Shown piece by piece: positions 12,569-24,743 of a stretch of 64,000 bases of DNA. The notes below the pieces were generated by a model, which saw only the letters and a list, made by a program, of their open reading frames with translations, did no database searches and was not told the origin of the DNA. The translations under genes and the position numbers were made by a program. How positions within the stretch are numbered: position 1 is the stretch's first letter; each line of letters starts with the position of its first letter. This DNA is from Helichrysum umbraculigerum (Eukaryota; Streptophyta; Magnoliopsida; Asterales; Asteraceae), in contig CATIUR010000003.1 in the NCBI GenBank assembly GCA_949592205.1, positions 73,312,501 to 73,376,500 on the forward strand, in the 5' to 3' direction.

Positions 12569-13063
12569 CTAGACCGAGAGAATCCTGAAAGTAAAAAAGG
12601 CGACGAGGCTATTGACTGTGGTGACAAAAAGTATTGGCATCAAATTTTGAAGATGAATTTGTTTTGAACTACCGCAGACTTGTTTCATAGTTTTCAGCTG
12701 AGCAACAGACCGAACATGAATGACAGATAAGTCGATGTTAATAGCATGTCTAGTTCCATGATAAACGAGATCTGTTTCTGAACAGAATTGTCCATCAATA
12801 ATGGGGATCACATTAGTCGGAATATGGGCTGATACGTCTCCGGCTGGTGTTTCAACGATGGCTATGGCAGTCAAGATACATGCCCTAATGATGCATCCTC
12901 CAGCTTCCCTACCATTCCTTGAAGAACCAAATGTTTTGGATTTCAAAATACCCCAAAAGAAGCTACTCATTTGATCCTTGAAAACCAAGATCATTAAGAA
13001 GAAAACTGTTTGTTGACTAGTTGGCTTCAGAGTTAATGAAAGAAAAACTAAGAGAAGGAACAT
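12569..13063 (-). pseudogene. atp1: Nuclear pseudogene of mitochondrial ATP synthase alpha subunit (atp1), partial
   Basis: A 164-codon minus-strand frame contains, at residues 64-134, a clear but diverged match to the C-terminal half of F1-ATPase alpha: LTAIAIVETPAGDVSAHIPT, NVIPIIDGQ, AINIDLSV and AQLKTMKQVCGSSK. The KQVCGSSK version is the mitochondrial atp1 form as I know it, rather than the plastid atpA form. A GREA tetrapeptide at residues 51-54 fits the block before it. The N-terminal 45 residues and the C-terminal end have no match, so the ORF is chimeric. It has many replacements at conserved sites (for example HAINID for the usual PAINVG). I infer an old organelle-to-nucleus insertion, not a working gene. 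Confidence 0.75.
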
Positions 13064-13356
13064 GGTTTCGCAAAATAGAACACAAAGGAGACATGGTCTA
13101 ACCCTATCTTGAGTGAGTAGGCTCTTTTACATTGTGCATTGGTTGCTTCAATCTTTCTAAATTGAAATCTCATTAGCCACTAGCCGTTGGTGGTTAAGCG
13201 GATGAGATGGAAAGCTACTAGCCGTTTTGTTGGCAAACCAACTCATGGGAAAACTTGACTCGCCAACATCGATGATATTTGGTTGAGTTTATGTGTTAAG
13301 TTGAGCCCGAGACGTTTTCCTACTAGAACTTTGAATGAACTAATTTGTTGTGGATT
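13064..13356. other. Intergenic DNA
   Basis: No feature seen. The left palindrome arm may start slightly inside this stretch. Confidence 0.4.
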
Positions 13357-14211
13357 ATTCGCAGGTTTTTGGGATAGACCCATTTAACAAGAACTATTTC
13401 TAACTTGGCATTGTTGCTTATTATGGTTGTTGTTGGTGTTGTGGGTGTGCTTGGAATTGTGTTGTGGTTGTGATTAGAGTTGGAGTTGGCGTTGTGGCTG
13501 TAGTTGTAGTTGTGGTAGTGCTCTTCTCAGAGGGAGATTATTCTGCTGAAATTTAGCATGTTGGCTTCTAGATTGGGCTCTATCTTCAAGGCTACTTTCG
13601 GCTGAAAGTGATTTTCTCTAGGTCGCTCAGAGACTGGCTCACGGTGCTGAGAAGAACTTCCACTGTGCTTCTTCATATGATTGTTCATGCAGTTGAGGAT
13701 TTGATTCAAATAAGTGTAAACTTTTCGTCATTTATGGGAATTGAATATACTGTGAGCATCTTTCCCGTAAATAGTTTGACACTGTAGTACTCTCACAGTG
13801 TCAAACATTTTTTAGAAAAGATCCTCATTTTCTTATATAGAAAAATCGTTGATTCAATTTTAATAAATGACCAAAAAATTTTGGTTATATGAATCTAATT
13901 GTCAACTACATGAACAATTATATGAAGAAGCATGGTGGAAGTTTTTCTCAGCACCGTTACAGAACCGTATGTGCAGCCTAATGCAGCTACGAAGATTTAT
14001 TACAATCTAAAAACTAACATGGTAAATTTCAATCAGAATTTCCCTTCTAGAAGAACAAAACCACAACTACAACTACATTTACAACCACAACGCCAACTCC
14101 AATCACAACCATAACCACAATTCCAAGCACTACCACTATAAGCAAGAATGGCAAGTTATATTAGAAATAGTTCTTTTCAAATGGGTATACCCCGAAACCT
14201 ACGAACGATCC
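13357..14211. repeat. Giant imperfect palindrome (arms about 420 bp)
   Basis: The two halves are inverted copies throughout, about 20% diverged by eye. The centre is a perfect hairpin, GTTTGACACTGT (13,774-13,785), 9-nt loop, ACAGTGTCAAAC (13,795-13,806). Matching pairs can be followed outward: 'gaacaatcatatgaagaag' (minus, near 13,690) with 'gaacaattatatgaagaag' (13,910); GTTGT/ACAAC-rich tracts (13,440-13,515 with 14,060-14,130); and 'aagaactatttctaa' (13,389-13,403) with its complement (14,161-14,175). The right arm runs right up to the element A insertion at 14,212, so the palindrome may once have been longer. The function is unknown; as RNA it would fold into one long hairpin. Confidence 0.85.
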
Positions 14212-15493
14212 TGTCGTGCCTCCCAGTGGTCGGACGGGTTTTTAATCCGGTCGTTGAACCAACCAACCAGGATGCGCGGATAGGGTTTAAATTTATAGAG
14301 CAGGGGAATCCTAAGTTGTATACTACTGACAGACCTAAAAGGGCAGTAAGTGGTATGTATGACTCAGGTGTCGTTCTTCAAACTACAACGGGCATGGGAG
14401 TCTAGGAAGTTTTATTATCTTTGGAGATTCAGCTAGGGTTTTTAAAAGCTTTTGGATAGGTTTGGTTTTTATAACTAAATACTAATTTAAATAAAGAAAA
14501 TAAAACAAAAGAGGTTTGTACGGAGACTCGGTCAACAGAGGATAAGCGAGTGTTTACTATGATTTCGTTATGTGTTATCGATGAATAGTCAAGGGTAAGG
14601 CTACTAGATGTGATGACTAATCCGGAGAGGATAGAAGCTTAATTAATGCAAAGTATTGTACCTACGACCGTTCCGCGGCTTCCATACGTTTGTACTCCAC
14701 CAATTGGTGTTTCCAGCACTATAAAGAGTAATAGGGCGTTTTACGGTTTTTCTGTTACATTAATTAGGGTTCCACATTACTCTCGCAGATTTCCTATATC
14801 CTAATGAGCTACAACTATGAGCCTATTAAATATCTAACGTAGAGTTGTCCGCAATCAGATAAATAACATGTCACGTGGATAGTAGTTATAGAAGTCAAAT
14901 ACACCGGAAGTTCTTCCAAATGTACAGACCAATTTAACCGACGACTATCCTCGAATCCTGGTCCCCAGTCACAGTCATCAGAGACGTCTGTATCATAGCG
15001 TGAATTGTTGATTGAACAAGAACACGAACGGGGATAAACCCGCGGACCAAGTTTGGATAATCGGGCTAACGATCAGTTAAATTGTTCAGCATTACAGATA
15101 TAAATCATCACAACTATTCCATGCATGTTAATCTACCGTGTGAACCAATATTCTGTGTTTGAAAACCTAATTATACAGTTACTGATATGAACCAGGAGGA
15201 TAACTCTAGCATGCATCATTCCTAAGGCAACAATCAAACAAGAACATGCAATAGGGTGACACATAACAGAACACCATAATCCTAAGCATAGCAGATAACC
15301 AACAATCAGATCATAGATATCCCGAAAGTTCTCTCAAAGATATCTAACAGATAAACATGAATCTAACCTATCTCTAATCCTACGCTCCGTGTCTCTTATG
15401 ATTTGTTTCAACCTAGAGAACACAGCCATACCAAGTTCATTGATCATCAAGTATAGAATAGGTATAGAACGTACCACTAGTAATTGGCCAAGT

Positions 15494-17565
15494 TGTAACA
15501 TCCTCAAATTGGGCCTAGGAGTAATAGGTATTTCCTGTAAATTTAAATGCTATTTAAATTTGTTATATGTATTGTGATAATTGAAAATAATAGGTCAAAC
15601 AGTTATATGACTTTTTGTAAATAATAAAATATTACTCGTTTTAAACTTATTTAGTTGACGGTAAAATAAAATTGTATTTCCCCGCAAATGGTTTTTAAGT
15701 TCCAGACAATAATAAATACGGGGAACGAAAACTAACACTTATATGGTATATTATATGTTTGGGTCGGTTTTATCTCCCACAAATACATACATATGTACGT
15801 ATGAACAAATGCACACACACATATGATCCAATCCACAAAATTATGAAGAAATCATCAAATTGAAGGTCACAAATTCGGATTCAAGCTTCTAGCATGAAGA
15901 TTATCATCTTCTAATCCTTCTTTTCAACTTGTAAGTTCTTAATCTTTGAGTTATAAACCCTAGAAATTGGGGGTTTGATGTTCTTGAGTAAAAATCCGAA
16001 TTTAGGGTTTGATTATGTGATATTTATGTTAGTTAAGCTTCAATAACAAGTATTAATCATTCTATTATCATTATAAACATGTTATAATTGTTAATTCATG
16101 ATTTTCATGTTAACCTAGAAATGGGGTTTTGGATAATTGATTTTATTGGCATGATTAATCTTGTATCTAGGCTTGTAATGATCATATTATTGTTAATTGA
16201 TAAGTAATTTTTGATTGTAAGTGAAACACTAACTTAGAAATGATGGACATTATATATGATCATTAATGGAGTTCATGTGTTTAGTTGATAATTCAAGAAT
16301 TTGAGATTCTATGCTTAGAATAATGATGTATGATTTATAAGTATTGATTAAAGATGATGATTTACATTGGTTATGTTAAGAGTTGTGAAATTGATTAAGT
16401 GTTCATGAGAATTTTGATAATCATGATGAGTTTGATGGTTTATATGAAGAAAGTAGTATGATTTGCTAATAAGAACCCTTAATTGATAATTAAAGAGGAC
16501 GGTGTGAAATTAGTTGGTTAAGTATTCATTAGATCAAATATTGATGTTTTGATGAATAATTGATGTGGAAAGTTAGTAATCTTGTTAATGGTTTCATTAT
16601 ATTAGTTAACAATGATGGAGATGAATGTTGGATTAATACAAGTTAATGATAAATGGTTTGATGTAATTACAATTGTATGATATTATATCAATATTGAGGC
16701 AAGTGTCAAATGACTAACTTGTGTTGTGTTATTGTATTCTCAGATGTGGAGAAGACTCAGTGACATTAGACTACTGAGTGGACGACTATGATTGTCGGTG
16801 AGTGGATCTTGGACTTTCTGTCTAAGTTAGTTGTAACAACATGGTTACAACGGGTAAACTTGGTTTATTGCAATGATTGCATTAATATTATATTGGCATG
16901 TTGGCTAAACCTTGATTGATTATTGGCGTCCATTGTGCTATATTAGTTGTGGACTATTTGATTTGGTGGGGGTCAACTAATGTGTTGGGTTTGGATACTA
17001 TTACTAGGACTTCGCAAGTGCCTTGTACATGTGTTGGACACTGAAATTGCGTCGTGTGTAGTAATAGTACCAAACTATCGGTTTAACCTCTGATTTGGCC
17101 GTCAGTTGGTTTTAAGTGTTACTTGGGGAACCATCCGCGGCATGAGGGTACCTCAAGGACCACCGATCCTTCTATGTTGCTTGTGCATTGCTTGGTTATA
17201 GGCATGTGTTAAGCTGAGTTAGATTGATAGCTTGGGATCTATTCACTTAGCTTCGTGCTAACCCCTCATTACTTCTTGCAGGTTTACTTCTGTATGTGGG
17301 TGGGCAAGAAGTACATATGGAATGGAATGTTTGACAGGCTCACTCTGAAATGGATAATACGTTAATGATTGAACAACACATTGGGATTTCTATAACACCT
17401 AAACTTAATGTGTGTAATGATTAGAATAATCTAGTTTTAAAGGTTTGTATATAAGTGGATTGCTATTTGAAATGTATGTATGCAATCCACTGGTTTCTAT
17501 TAATCATGCGCTTCCGATATATAAAAAAAAAAAAAAAAATGTCCTTGTATTTAGCGGGTGTTATA
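15494..17565 (+). repeat. Element B 5' LTR (2072 bp)
   Basis: Matches 21,517-23,584. I noticed only a few changes (for example near 15,642, 16,500 and 17,370) and a longer A run (17,523-17,539). Very low divergence implies a recent insertion. Confidence 0.92.
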
Positions 17566-17568
17566 AAT

Positions 17569-17580
17569 TGGTATCAGAGC
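17569..17580 (+). other. Element B primer-binding site
   Basis: TGGTATCAGAGC starts 3 bp after the 5' LTR and is complementary to the 3' end of initiator tRNA-Met, the usual primer of many plant retrotransposons. Confidence 0.9.
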
Positions 17581-20500
17581 CTAGGTTTGGGTGAATTGGA
17601 CATTGTATGGTGTTCAATCCCAAACTTAGGTTTGTGTCAAGTCAAACATTCCAGGGATGGGGATTAGTGGTTGCATGAGAAAGTTGTTAGTGAATGTGTA
17701 CTAACCTATAACAAGTTGCAAGATTGTTGTTGTGGTTGCAGAGACGGAGGAATATGAGGAACCGAATGGTATTCTCAATGACTCCTCTATGTTCGTTGGT
17801 GTAAAAGCATCAGGTAATTCTCTATAAGCTTGTTTAAATTAAATAAGTTTGAATTGTTTATTTGCTATGAGGACTATGATTAGTGAAGTAAATTGAATTA
17901 GATTGATATGATTTCTCATTTATGAGTAAGTTGATTTTGTCTATGTGTTTAGCATAAGTTGATTATGTGCTTAGTAGTAAATCTTGATAGATTGAATTGA
18001 TAAAAAAAAAAATTTCCATAAGGAAATTAATGAGGTGATGGTATACCTCAAGTAAAATGTTTAAAGTCGTGGTGGTTTAAATTAGAAAGTGTACATTAAT
18101 TGGAAGATGTGTGTTTGACTTGAAAAGTCAAAGTGGTCAATGATGTTTTTAAATGTATTGACAAGTTTTAGAATAGGTCAATGTTGAATACTTGATGTAA
18201 TTTGTGTAAATGTGATGATAATATGTGAAATTGGTGTTTTAAGGTTATGTTGTGCCACCAATAGTGATAATGGTTGGGTTTGACTTAAATTAGTCAAAGT
18301 TATGTGAAATGAGTGATAGAATAGTGATTATATGGTCATAAACCCAAACGGGTCATTTAGGTGCCCAAATGGGTCACTTAGTGATAAAACGGTTAAAACT
18401 TGATGTGGTTGTGTATGATGACTTTTAAAGTGACTTACAGTCATAAGTATAGATCAAATGTGGATTAAAAGTGTTAATGTGGTCATTATGAATGAAATTG
18501 GGAAAAATGTCCATTTGGACCCCTAAACGGGTCAACGTGTCAAAACAATGTAGAATGAGTGTTTGTAGGTGACGAATATGCCTACACGTCACTAATGTAT
18601 ATAGAAACATGTTGGTAAAAGGTGGAAGTCAGAAACCAAGTCGTTTGAAATATAGCGTGTCAACCAAAATGGTCGAAAATGGTCAAAAATGAGTCGTACG
18701 TCCGTTTTCTCGTAAAACGTGTAAATTGAAAAAGTGTAAAGAGGGAAAGTTTCATTTTGGCATAGTGGACGTGCCTGCAAAATTTTAGAGTCTAACTCTA
18801 AACGAGTAAAAAGTTATACGCGTTTGAAATTGGCTAAAAATATGATTTTTCTGAACTTCAGATTTCTGCTTGGGAACGCGATCCCAACAAGTTCTTCTGG
18901 ATCGCGTTCGTACGTGTTATTTTGGCTCAGATTATTTTCTGCTTGGGAACGCGATCCCAGCCATTTTCCAGGATCGCGTTTGTGTGTGTAATTTGTGCAG
19001 ATGCGTTTTCTCTTGGGAACGCGATCCCGCTCACTTCTCCGGATCGCGTTTGTATGCCTAATTTGGTTACAGAATATTTTACGCTAGGGAACGCGATCCT
19101 GACCTGTTTCCCGGATCGCGTTAGTAAAAAAAAAAATAAAAATAAAAAAAATTTGCGACGTTCGACGTAGTTCTTGACGTAGAAAATTTTAGAAAATTTC
19201 GGTGTCCGATTAAGACGAAATTTACAGGGTCACTTGGAAACGGCTCAACGGTCAAAGCTCATCGCGTTGCCATGAGCCCTGTCAGTTTTGGGCACTTCGG
19301 GGTCGTTTGGGGCCCGAAAACGGCATTTTACTGTTTTTCGGACTTTATTTTGAACTTTTGACTTACGTTTTAAATTGGGCTTTTGTTTCTTTGAGCCCTG
19401 GGATCATCCCTATGACTAAATATGACGTTATAACTTGTTTTAAGAGGTCCACATATTTTATTGAGTATAAGTTATTTTCAAGCTGTGTATTTGTCGTATT
19501 GTCGATTGTGGCCAACTGTTGTTGGTGGTGATTTAAATTCTTGAGTGATATGGACTAAGTGAAATAAGATGAAGTAAATGTGTCATCTAAAATATTGGAA
19601 ATGGTTAAAATAAGTATTCTTAGAGATTGAAAGGAATACATGGGTCTATACTTATTGATATTTGAAAGTAGAGTAATAATTCGCATGTGTGGCATGAAAA
19701 GTTTTACTTATATTACAACTAAAGAGGTAAAGATTGGAGAGAACATATTGAATATTACAAGTAGTATGGATGAAGTGTTTAGTACCAGATGTACAATTAA
19801 TGTTGAGTGATGTAATTAGTAAATGACCTTGAATTAGGTAATAAAGAAGTTGTTTGTAATAATGGTGTTAGATATTACACCTGAGTTAAGGATATAATAA
19901 AAAGAGGTATTGAATGTCTGTGTGGTTTGTGTAAACTTGATGATATGTGTAATGTACATTCAAAATGATAAGTTGAAAACGGTAGTAAACTAATACTTGA
20001 TGATATACCTGCTACTATGGGTAGTTATAATTGTGCAAATGGTTGATATCATGGTTATGATATAAGTAAGGGTAAAGACTAATAAATTTTGAGAGATTAA
20101 TGGTATGAACTAGCCTGAGAATAAAGTGTGACTGACATAATATGATGACGTCTGGCCAACGTATTCATATTATGCCATTTCACATGGATTTGTTGAGGCT
20201 ACTAAGTACCAAATGAAGTTAAATGATTTTAAATTAACGGTAACATGTATTGACCCACAGTTATGAAATAGTTATTGATTGACTAAAATTAAGGTAGTAG
20301 CAGACTATTAAAATTATTGTTCAATGTGATATCATTGTAAAGGAAAATTTTGAACGGGTTATACTACTTGTTAAAAATGAGTATGTGATTATTTGTTGCA
20401 ATGTTTGCGGCTTAGTGAAGATTAGCATAGCCGGATAGCCTAGTATTAGAAAATTATGTGAAACTATGTCCTTGGGAAAAAGTAAAATAGTCAGGAAAAT

Positions 20501-21502
20501 AAGAGTTTTACTTGTTGGATTGATAATATTATTATAATTACGTGCGAATTACATATAATCTTTCGGATTTCTGCATATCTAATGACTAGATAAAGTGGTA
20601 AATTGTAATTTGAAAAAGTTATGTGATGAGAAAAGTTAAGTAGAGGTCGGTTAAAGTGGATTAAATAGGTGAATATTGTTGAAAAATGTGTTGATGATTA
20701 GCACATTTTGATAATGTGGTACGTGTGCTAGTATAGCAAGGTACCCATTGATTGAGACTTAGCATGTATCCAATATGATTTGGTGCTAAGTGATTGTGTA
20801 ATTACATGATTATGGTAGTAACCATAGGATTTGACCTCTACTTTGCTTATCAATACGTGGTTAGTGTTATATGATTCCGAGATATTTTAATAAAAATGGG
20901 TTTCATGTACCTCAGTGATATGTGGATATTAGCGTGGATGCTAGTTATAATTGAAATTTAAACTTCATTGATGATATGTGTATTGTGGTTTCCATAACCA
21001 CTGTTTTCGTTATTGAAAAAGATAGAATTCATATACTAATTTTAAAGATCTAGCATGTCGCAAGATTCTGGATATGAGAGTATATTACTTTACTTAGTTA
21101 AGTGATTTACTTATGTTAAGTGATAACTTGTTTTAAAACGTTCATTGTGTAAAAAAAAAAATAATAAAAAATAAGATTTGGATACATTATAGGTGCTGAA
21201 ATGAGAAATTGAAGCATGTACATTGGATATGTGCATGTGTAATTAGGCTGAAAACATATATCTTAAAATGGATTAAATGTATACATATTTTGTGTATGTG
21301 TGATTAGTGATTAAGATACGCATAGAGATGATATGCATAAGTAATTTAAATTGTACATATACCTTATGTGCATTTAGTGATAAATAATTATGTAGTTAGG
21401 AAATTGGAAATAAAGTGTGAACCAAACTTCACACGAGGTAGGATGTGATTAAATTCCCTAGACTAATTAAGGATGATTAGATTTCGAGGACGAAATCTCT
21501 TT
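17581..21502 (+). other. Element B internal region, non-coding
   Basis: About 3.9 kb with no ORF above about 80 codons and none with a retroelement motif. AT-rich, Met/Val-Asn-like text with many stops. It holds the hairpin array at 18,872-19,125. Mobilisation would need proteins supplied by another element. Confidence 0.8.
18872..19125. repeat. Four tandem about 72-bp units, each with a GGATCGCGTT hairpin
   Basis: Each unit contains AACGCGATCC, 13-14 other bases, and its exact reverse complement GGATCGCGTT. First arms start at 18,875, 18,948, 19,018 and 19,090; second arms at 18,899, 18,971, 19,041 and 19,113. The 10-bp arms are unchanged in all four units, while the loops and linkers vary, so the paired words are the conserved part. 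Confidence 0.92.
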
Positions 21503-21516
21503 AAGGGGGAGAGATT
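21503..21516 (+). other. Element B polypurine tract
   Basis: AAGGGGGAGAGATT immediately before the 3' LTR, preceded by 'cgaggacgaaat', the same layout as in elements C, D and E. Confidence 0.88.
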
Positions 21517-23584
21517 TGTAACATCCTCAAATTGGGCCTAGGAGTAATAGGTATTTCCTGTAAATTTAAATGCTATTTAAATTTGTTATATGTATTGTGA
21601 TAATTGAAAATAATAGGTCAAACAGTTATATGACTTTTTGTGAATAATAAAATATTACTCGTTTTAAACTTATTTAGTTGACGGTAAAATAAAATTGTAT
21701 TTCCCCGCAAATGGTTTTTAAGTTCCAGACAATAATAAATACGGGGAACGAAAACTAACACTTATATGGTATATTATATGTTTGGGTCGGTTTTATCTCC
21801 CACAAATACATACATATGTACGTATGAACAAATGCACACACACATATGATCCAATCCACAAAATTATGAAGAAATCATCAAATTGAAGGTCACAAATTCG
21901 GATTCAAGCTTCTAGCATGAAGATTATCATCTTCTAATCCTTCTTTTCAACTTGTAAGTTCTTAATCTTTGAGTTATAAACCCTAGAAATTGGGGGTTTG
22001 ATGTTCTTGAGTAAAAATCCGAATTTAGGGTTTGATTATGTGATATTTATGTTAGTTAAGCTTCAATAACAAGTATTAATCATTCTATTATCATTATAAA
22101 CATGTTATAATTGTTAATTCATGATTTTCATGTTAACCTAGAAATGGGGTTTTGGATAATTGATTTTATTGGCATGATTAATCTTGTATCTAGGCTTGTA
22201 ATGATCATATTATTGTTAATTGATAAGTAATTTTTGATTGTAAGTGAAACACTAACTTAGAAATGATGGACATTATATATGATCATTAATGGAGTTCATG
22301 TGTTTAGTTGATAATTCAAGAATTTGAGATTCTATGCTTAGAATAATGATGTATGATTTATAAGTATTGATTAAAGATGATGATTTACATTGGTTATGTT
22401 AAGAGTTGTGAAATTGATTAAGTGTTCATGAGAATTTTGATAATCATGATGAGTTTGATGGTTTATATGAAGAAAGTAGTATGATTTGCTAATAAGAACC
22501 CTTAATTGATAATTAAAGAGGATGGTGTGAAATTAGTTGGTTAAGTATTCATTAGATCAAATATTGATGTTTTGATGAATAATTGATGTGGAAAGTTAGT
22601 AATCTTGTTAATGGTTTCATTATATTAGTTAACAATGATGGAGATGAATGTTGGATTAATACAAGTTAATGATAAATGGTTTGATGTAATTACAATTGTA
22701 TGATATTATATCAATATTGAGGCAAGTGTCAAATGACTAACTTGTGTTGTGTTATTGTATTCTCAGATGTGGAGAAGACTCAGTGACATTAGACTACTGA
22801 GTGGACGACTATGATTGTCGGTGAGTGGATCTTGGACTTTCTGTCTAAGTTAGTTGTAACAACATGGTTACAACGGGTAAACTTGGTTTATTGCAATGAT
22901 TGCATTAATATTATATTGGCATGTTGGCTAAACCTTGATTGATTATTGGCGTCCATTGTGCTATATTAGTTGTGGACTATTTGATTTGGTGGGGGTCAAC
23001 TAATGTGTTGGGTTTGGATACTATTACTAGGACTTCGCAAGTGCCTTGTACATGTGTTGGACACTGAAATTGCGTCGTGTGTAGTAATAGTACCAAACTA
23101 TCGGTTTAACCTCTGATTTGGCCGTCAGTTGGTTTTAAGTGTTACTTGGGGAACCATCCGCGGCATGAGGGTACCTCAAGGACCACCGATCCTTCTATGT
23201 TGCTTGTGCATTGCTTGGTTATAGGCATGTGTTAAGCTGAGTTAGATTGATAGCTTGGGATCTATTCACTTAGCTTCGTGCTAACCCCTCATTACTTCTT
23301 GCAGGTTTACTTCTGTATGTGGGTGGGCAAGAAGTACATATGGAATGGAATGTTTGACAGGCTCACTCTGAAATGGATAATACGTTAATGATTTAACAAC
23401 ACATTGGGATTTCTATAACACCTAAACTTAATGTGTGTAATGATTAGAATAATCTAGTTTTAAAGGTTTGTATATAAGTGGATTGCTATTTGAAATGTAT
23501 GTATGCAATCCACTGGTTTCTATTAATCATGCGCTTCCGATATATAAAAAAAAAAAAATGTCCTTGTATTTAGCGGGTGTTATA
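21517..23584 (+). repeat. Element B 3' LTR (2068 bp)
   Basis: Near-identical copy of 15,494-17,565; the length difference is mainly the A run near 23,546. It ends TGTTATA directly before the second TSD copy. Confidence 0.92.
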
Positions 23585-24069
23585 CAAGTTCTAGCAGGAA
23601 GCTTCTAACCACAGCATAAGTTGGATAGATAAACATTCGAGATTCAGTTGATGAGTTCATACACAGTTTAAAGTAACACGGGCAGAGTAACAGCATGGCA
23701 TAAACATATTGACTATTCTAACATAACTACATCATAGTAAACACAAAGAAATGTCTAGCCTAACATTATATATCTAGCATGCAATCCTAAACAAGCATAA
23801 ACAAAGCAACACATGTTTAAAACTGGAAAGTAAGAGATATATAAATAGAACCTGATACGAATTTATTACAGACAGATCTTCGCGAATACAATGTCTTGGA
23901 GTGACTCCGTACAAAAGCTAAAAGCTAACTCTACCTAACTATCTCTCTAACTAGCCCAATTCTAGAGAGAGAAAATCTCTAGAGAGAGAGTGATGTGTGT
24001 GAGAGAGAAAGTGTAAGGAAGAAATGAAATGAGAAAATTGGTATGTTTTGAAGTGTGAGGGGTGTCCAC

Positions 24070-24077
24070 TATTTATA
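24070..24077 (-). promoter_or_regulatory. TATA box of element A 3' LTR
   Basis: TATAAATA on the minus strand in the context CCTATAAATAG. It lies about 77 bp downstream (element sense) of the CCGTATACGG array and is conserved in the solo LTR at 27,431-27,438. Confidence 0.75.
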
Positions 24078-24154
24078 GGCAAAGCATCAAATCACGCGTA
24101 CAACTCACGAAGCAGCACGTACAAGCAAACGAAGCACCATATGGGGGCAGGGGA

Positions 24155-24246
24155 CCGTATACGGCCCACTAGGAGCCGTATACGGTGTGGTGAAGGCCGT
24201 ATACTGTCTTGGTGAGGCCGTATACGGTTGCCAAGGCCGTATACGG
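24155..24246. promoter_or_regulatory. Array of five CCGTATACGG palindromes in the element A LTR
   Basis: Copies start at 24,155, 24,176, 24,197 (one mismatch, CCGTATACTG), 24,218 and 24,237: spacing 21, 21, 21, 19 bp. Each word is a perfect 10-bp palindrome. The array is upstream of the TATA box in element sense. The spacing equals about two DNA turns, which suits cooperative protein binding on one face (inference). Confidence 0.85.
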
Positions 24247-24743
24247 TGTTTGTCTGATTTCGTTCGTTGCTTAAAACGTCTGTATCTCCTTCGTTACGTG
24301 TCCGTTTGACTCGATTCTTTCGCCTGTGGCTTTGTAATTCTGTTACGCTTCTAATGATGCCAATCTCATAGAAATTGGGTGTGTAGAACTCAGGCGTAGC
24401 CGGAATGACTTTTAGTGGCTCTGAAAGTGTAGTGTCTTCTCCGTCCTTTGGCCGTTTCACTTGATTCTAGATTTTTCCGTCTCGATTTTACCTATACAAC
24501 AGATGGTAGAAGTTAGGAGGTGTGCCTTGACAGGAAAATGAGGTCGGAGGAATCGGCTTGTATTAAAATGCTGTGTTTTGTGCATTTTCAGAGTGTTTTC
24601 AGTGATTTTTACCGCAACGTCTACTTTTGAACCACTTTAGTGAATTTTAATAAATAATCAATGTTTTGAAATGTTTTCACTAAAGAAAGGTCCAAAATGT
24701 GAGGAATAAAGCTTCTAAAAACATGACTTTTTACGTCACATCA

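Larger units (their letters stand above)
15494..23584 (+). mobile_element. Element B: non-coding LTR retrotransposon (LARD-like), 8091 bp, TSD CAAGT
   Basis: Two near-identical LTRs (2072 and 2068 bp) beginning TGTAACATCC and ending TGTTATA enclose 3951 bp. The 5-bp TSD CAAGT is at 15,489-15,493 and 23,585-23,589, and removing the element restores the Athila LTR exactly. The PBS (TGGTATCAGAGC) and the 3' phrase 'gaggacgaaat' plus PPT resemble those of C, D and E, so it is probably a large non-autonomous relative of the same gypsy (Tekay-like) lineage. It has no gag or pol. Confidence 0.92.
14212..24743 (-). repeat. Element A 3' LTR (2436 bp net), split by element B
   Basis: It begins TGTCGTGCCTCCCAGTGG and ends GTCACATCA. 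The part 14,212-15,493 plus 23,585-23,735 matches the 5' LTR copy at 35,759-37,168 with a small number of differences (roughly 1-2% by eye). Net length after removing B and its TSD copy is about 2436 bp. The promoter side (U3) is the right-hand part, 24,743 downward. Confidence 0.9.

Noticed and set aside
13527..14114. Two 60-codon ORFs in the palindrome arms as a small protein gene pair
   Set aside because: They are read from opposite arms of the inverted repeat; parts look alike only because the arms match, and the frames do not stay parallel.
18872..19125. CRISPR-like array in element B
   Set aside because: Tandem units with variable spacers look superficially similar, but the unit is an inverted pair of 10-bp words inside a plant retrotransposon; there are no cas genes and the context is eukaryotic.
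24092..24460. Minus-strand ORFs of 122 codons here and 111 codons at 27,530-27,865, similar to each other
   Set aside because: The similarity follows from the homologous LTR sequence and palindrome arrays; they lie in the LTR and show no independent protein motif.
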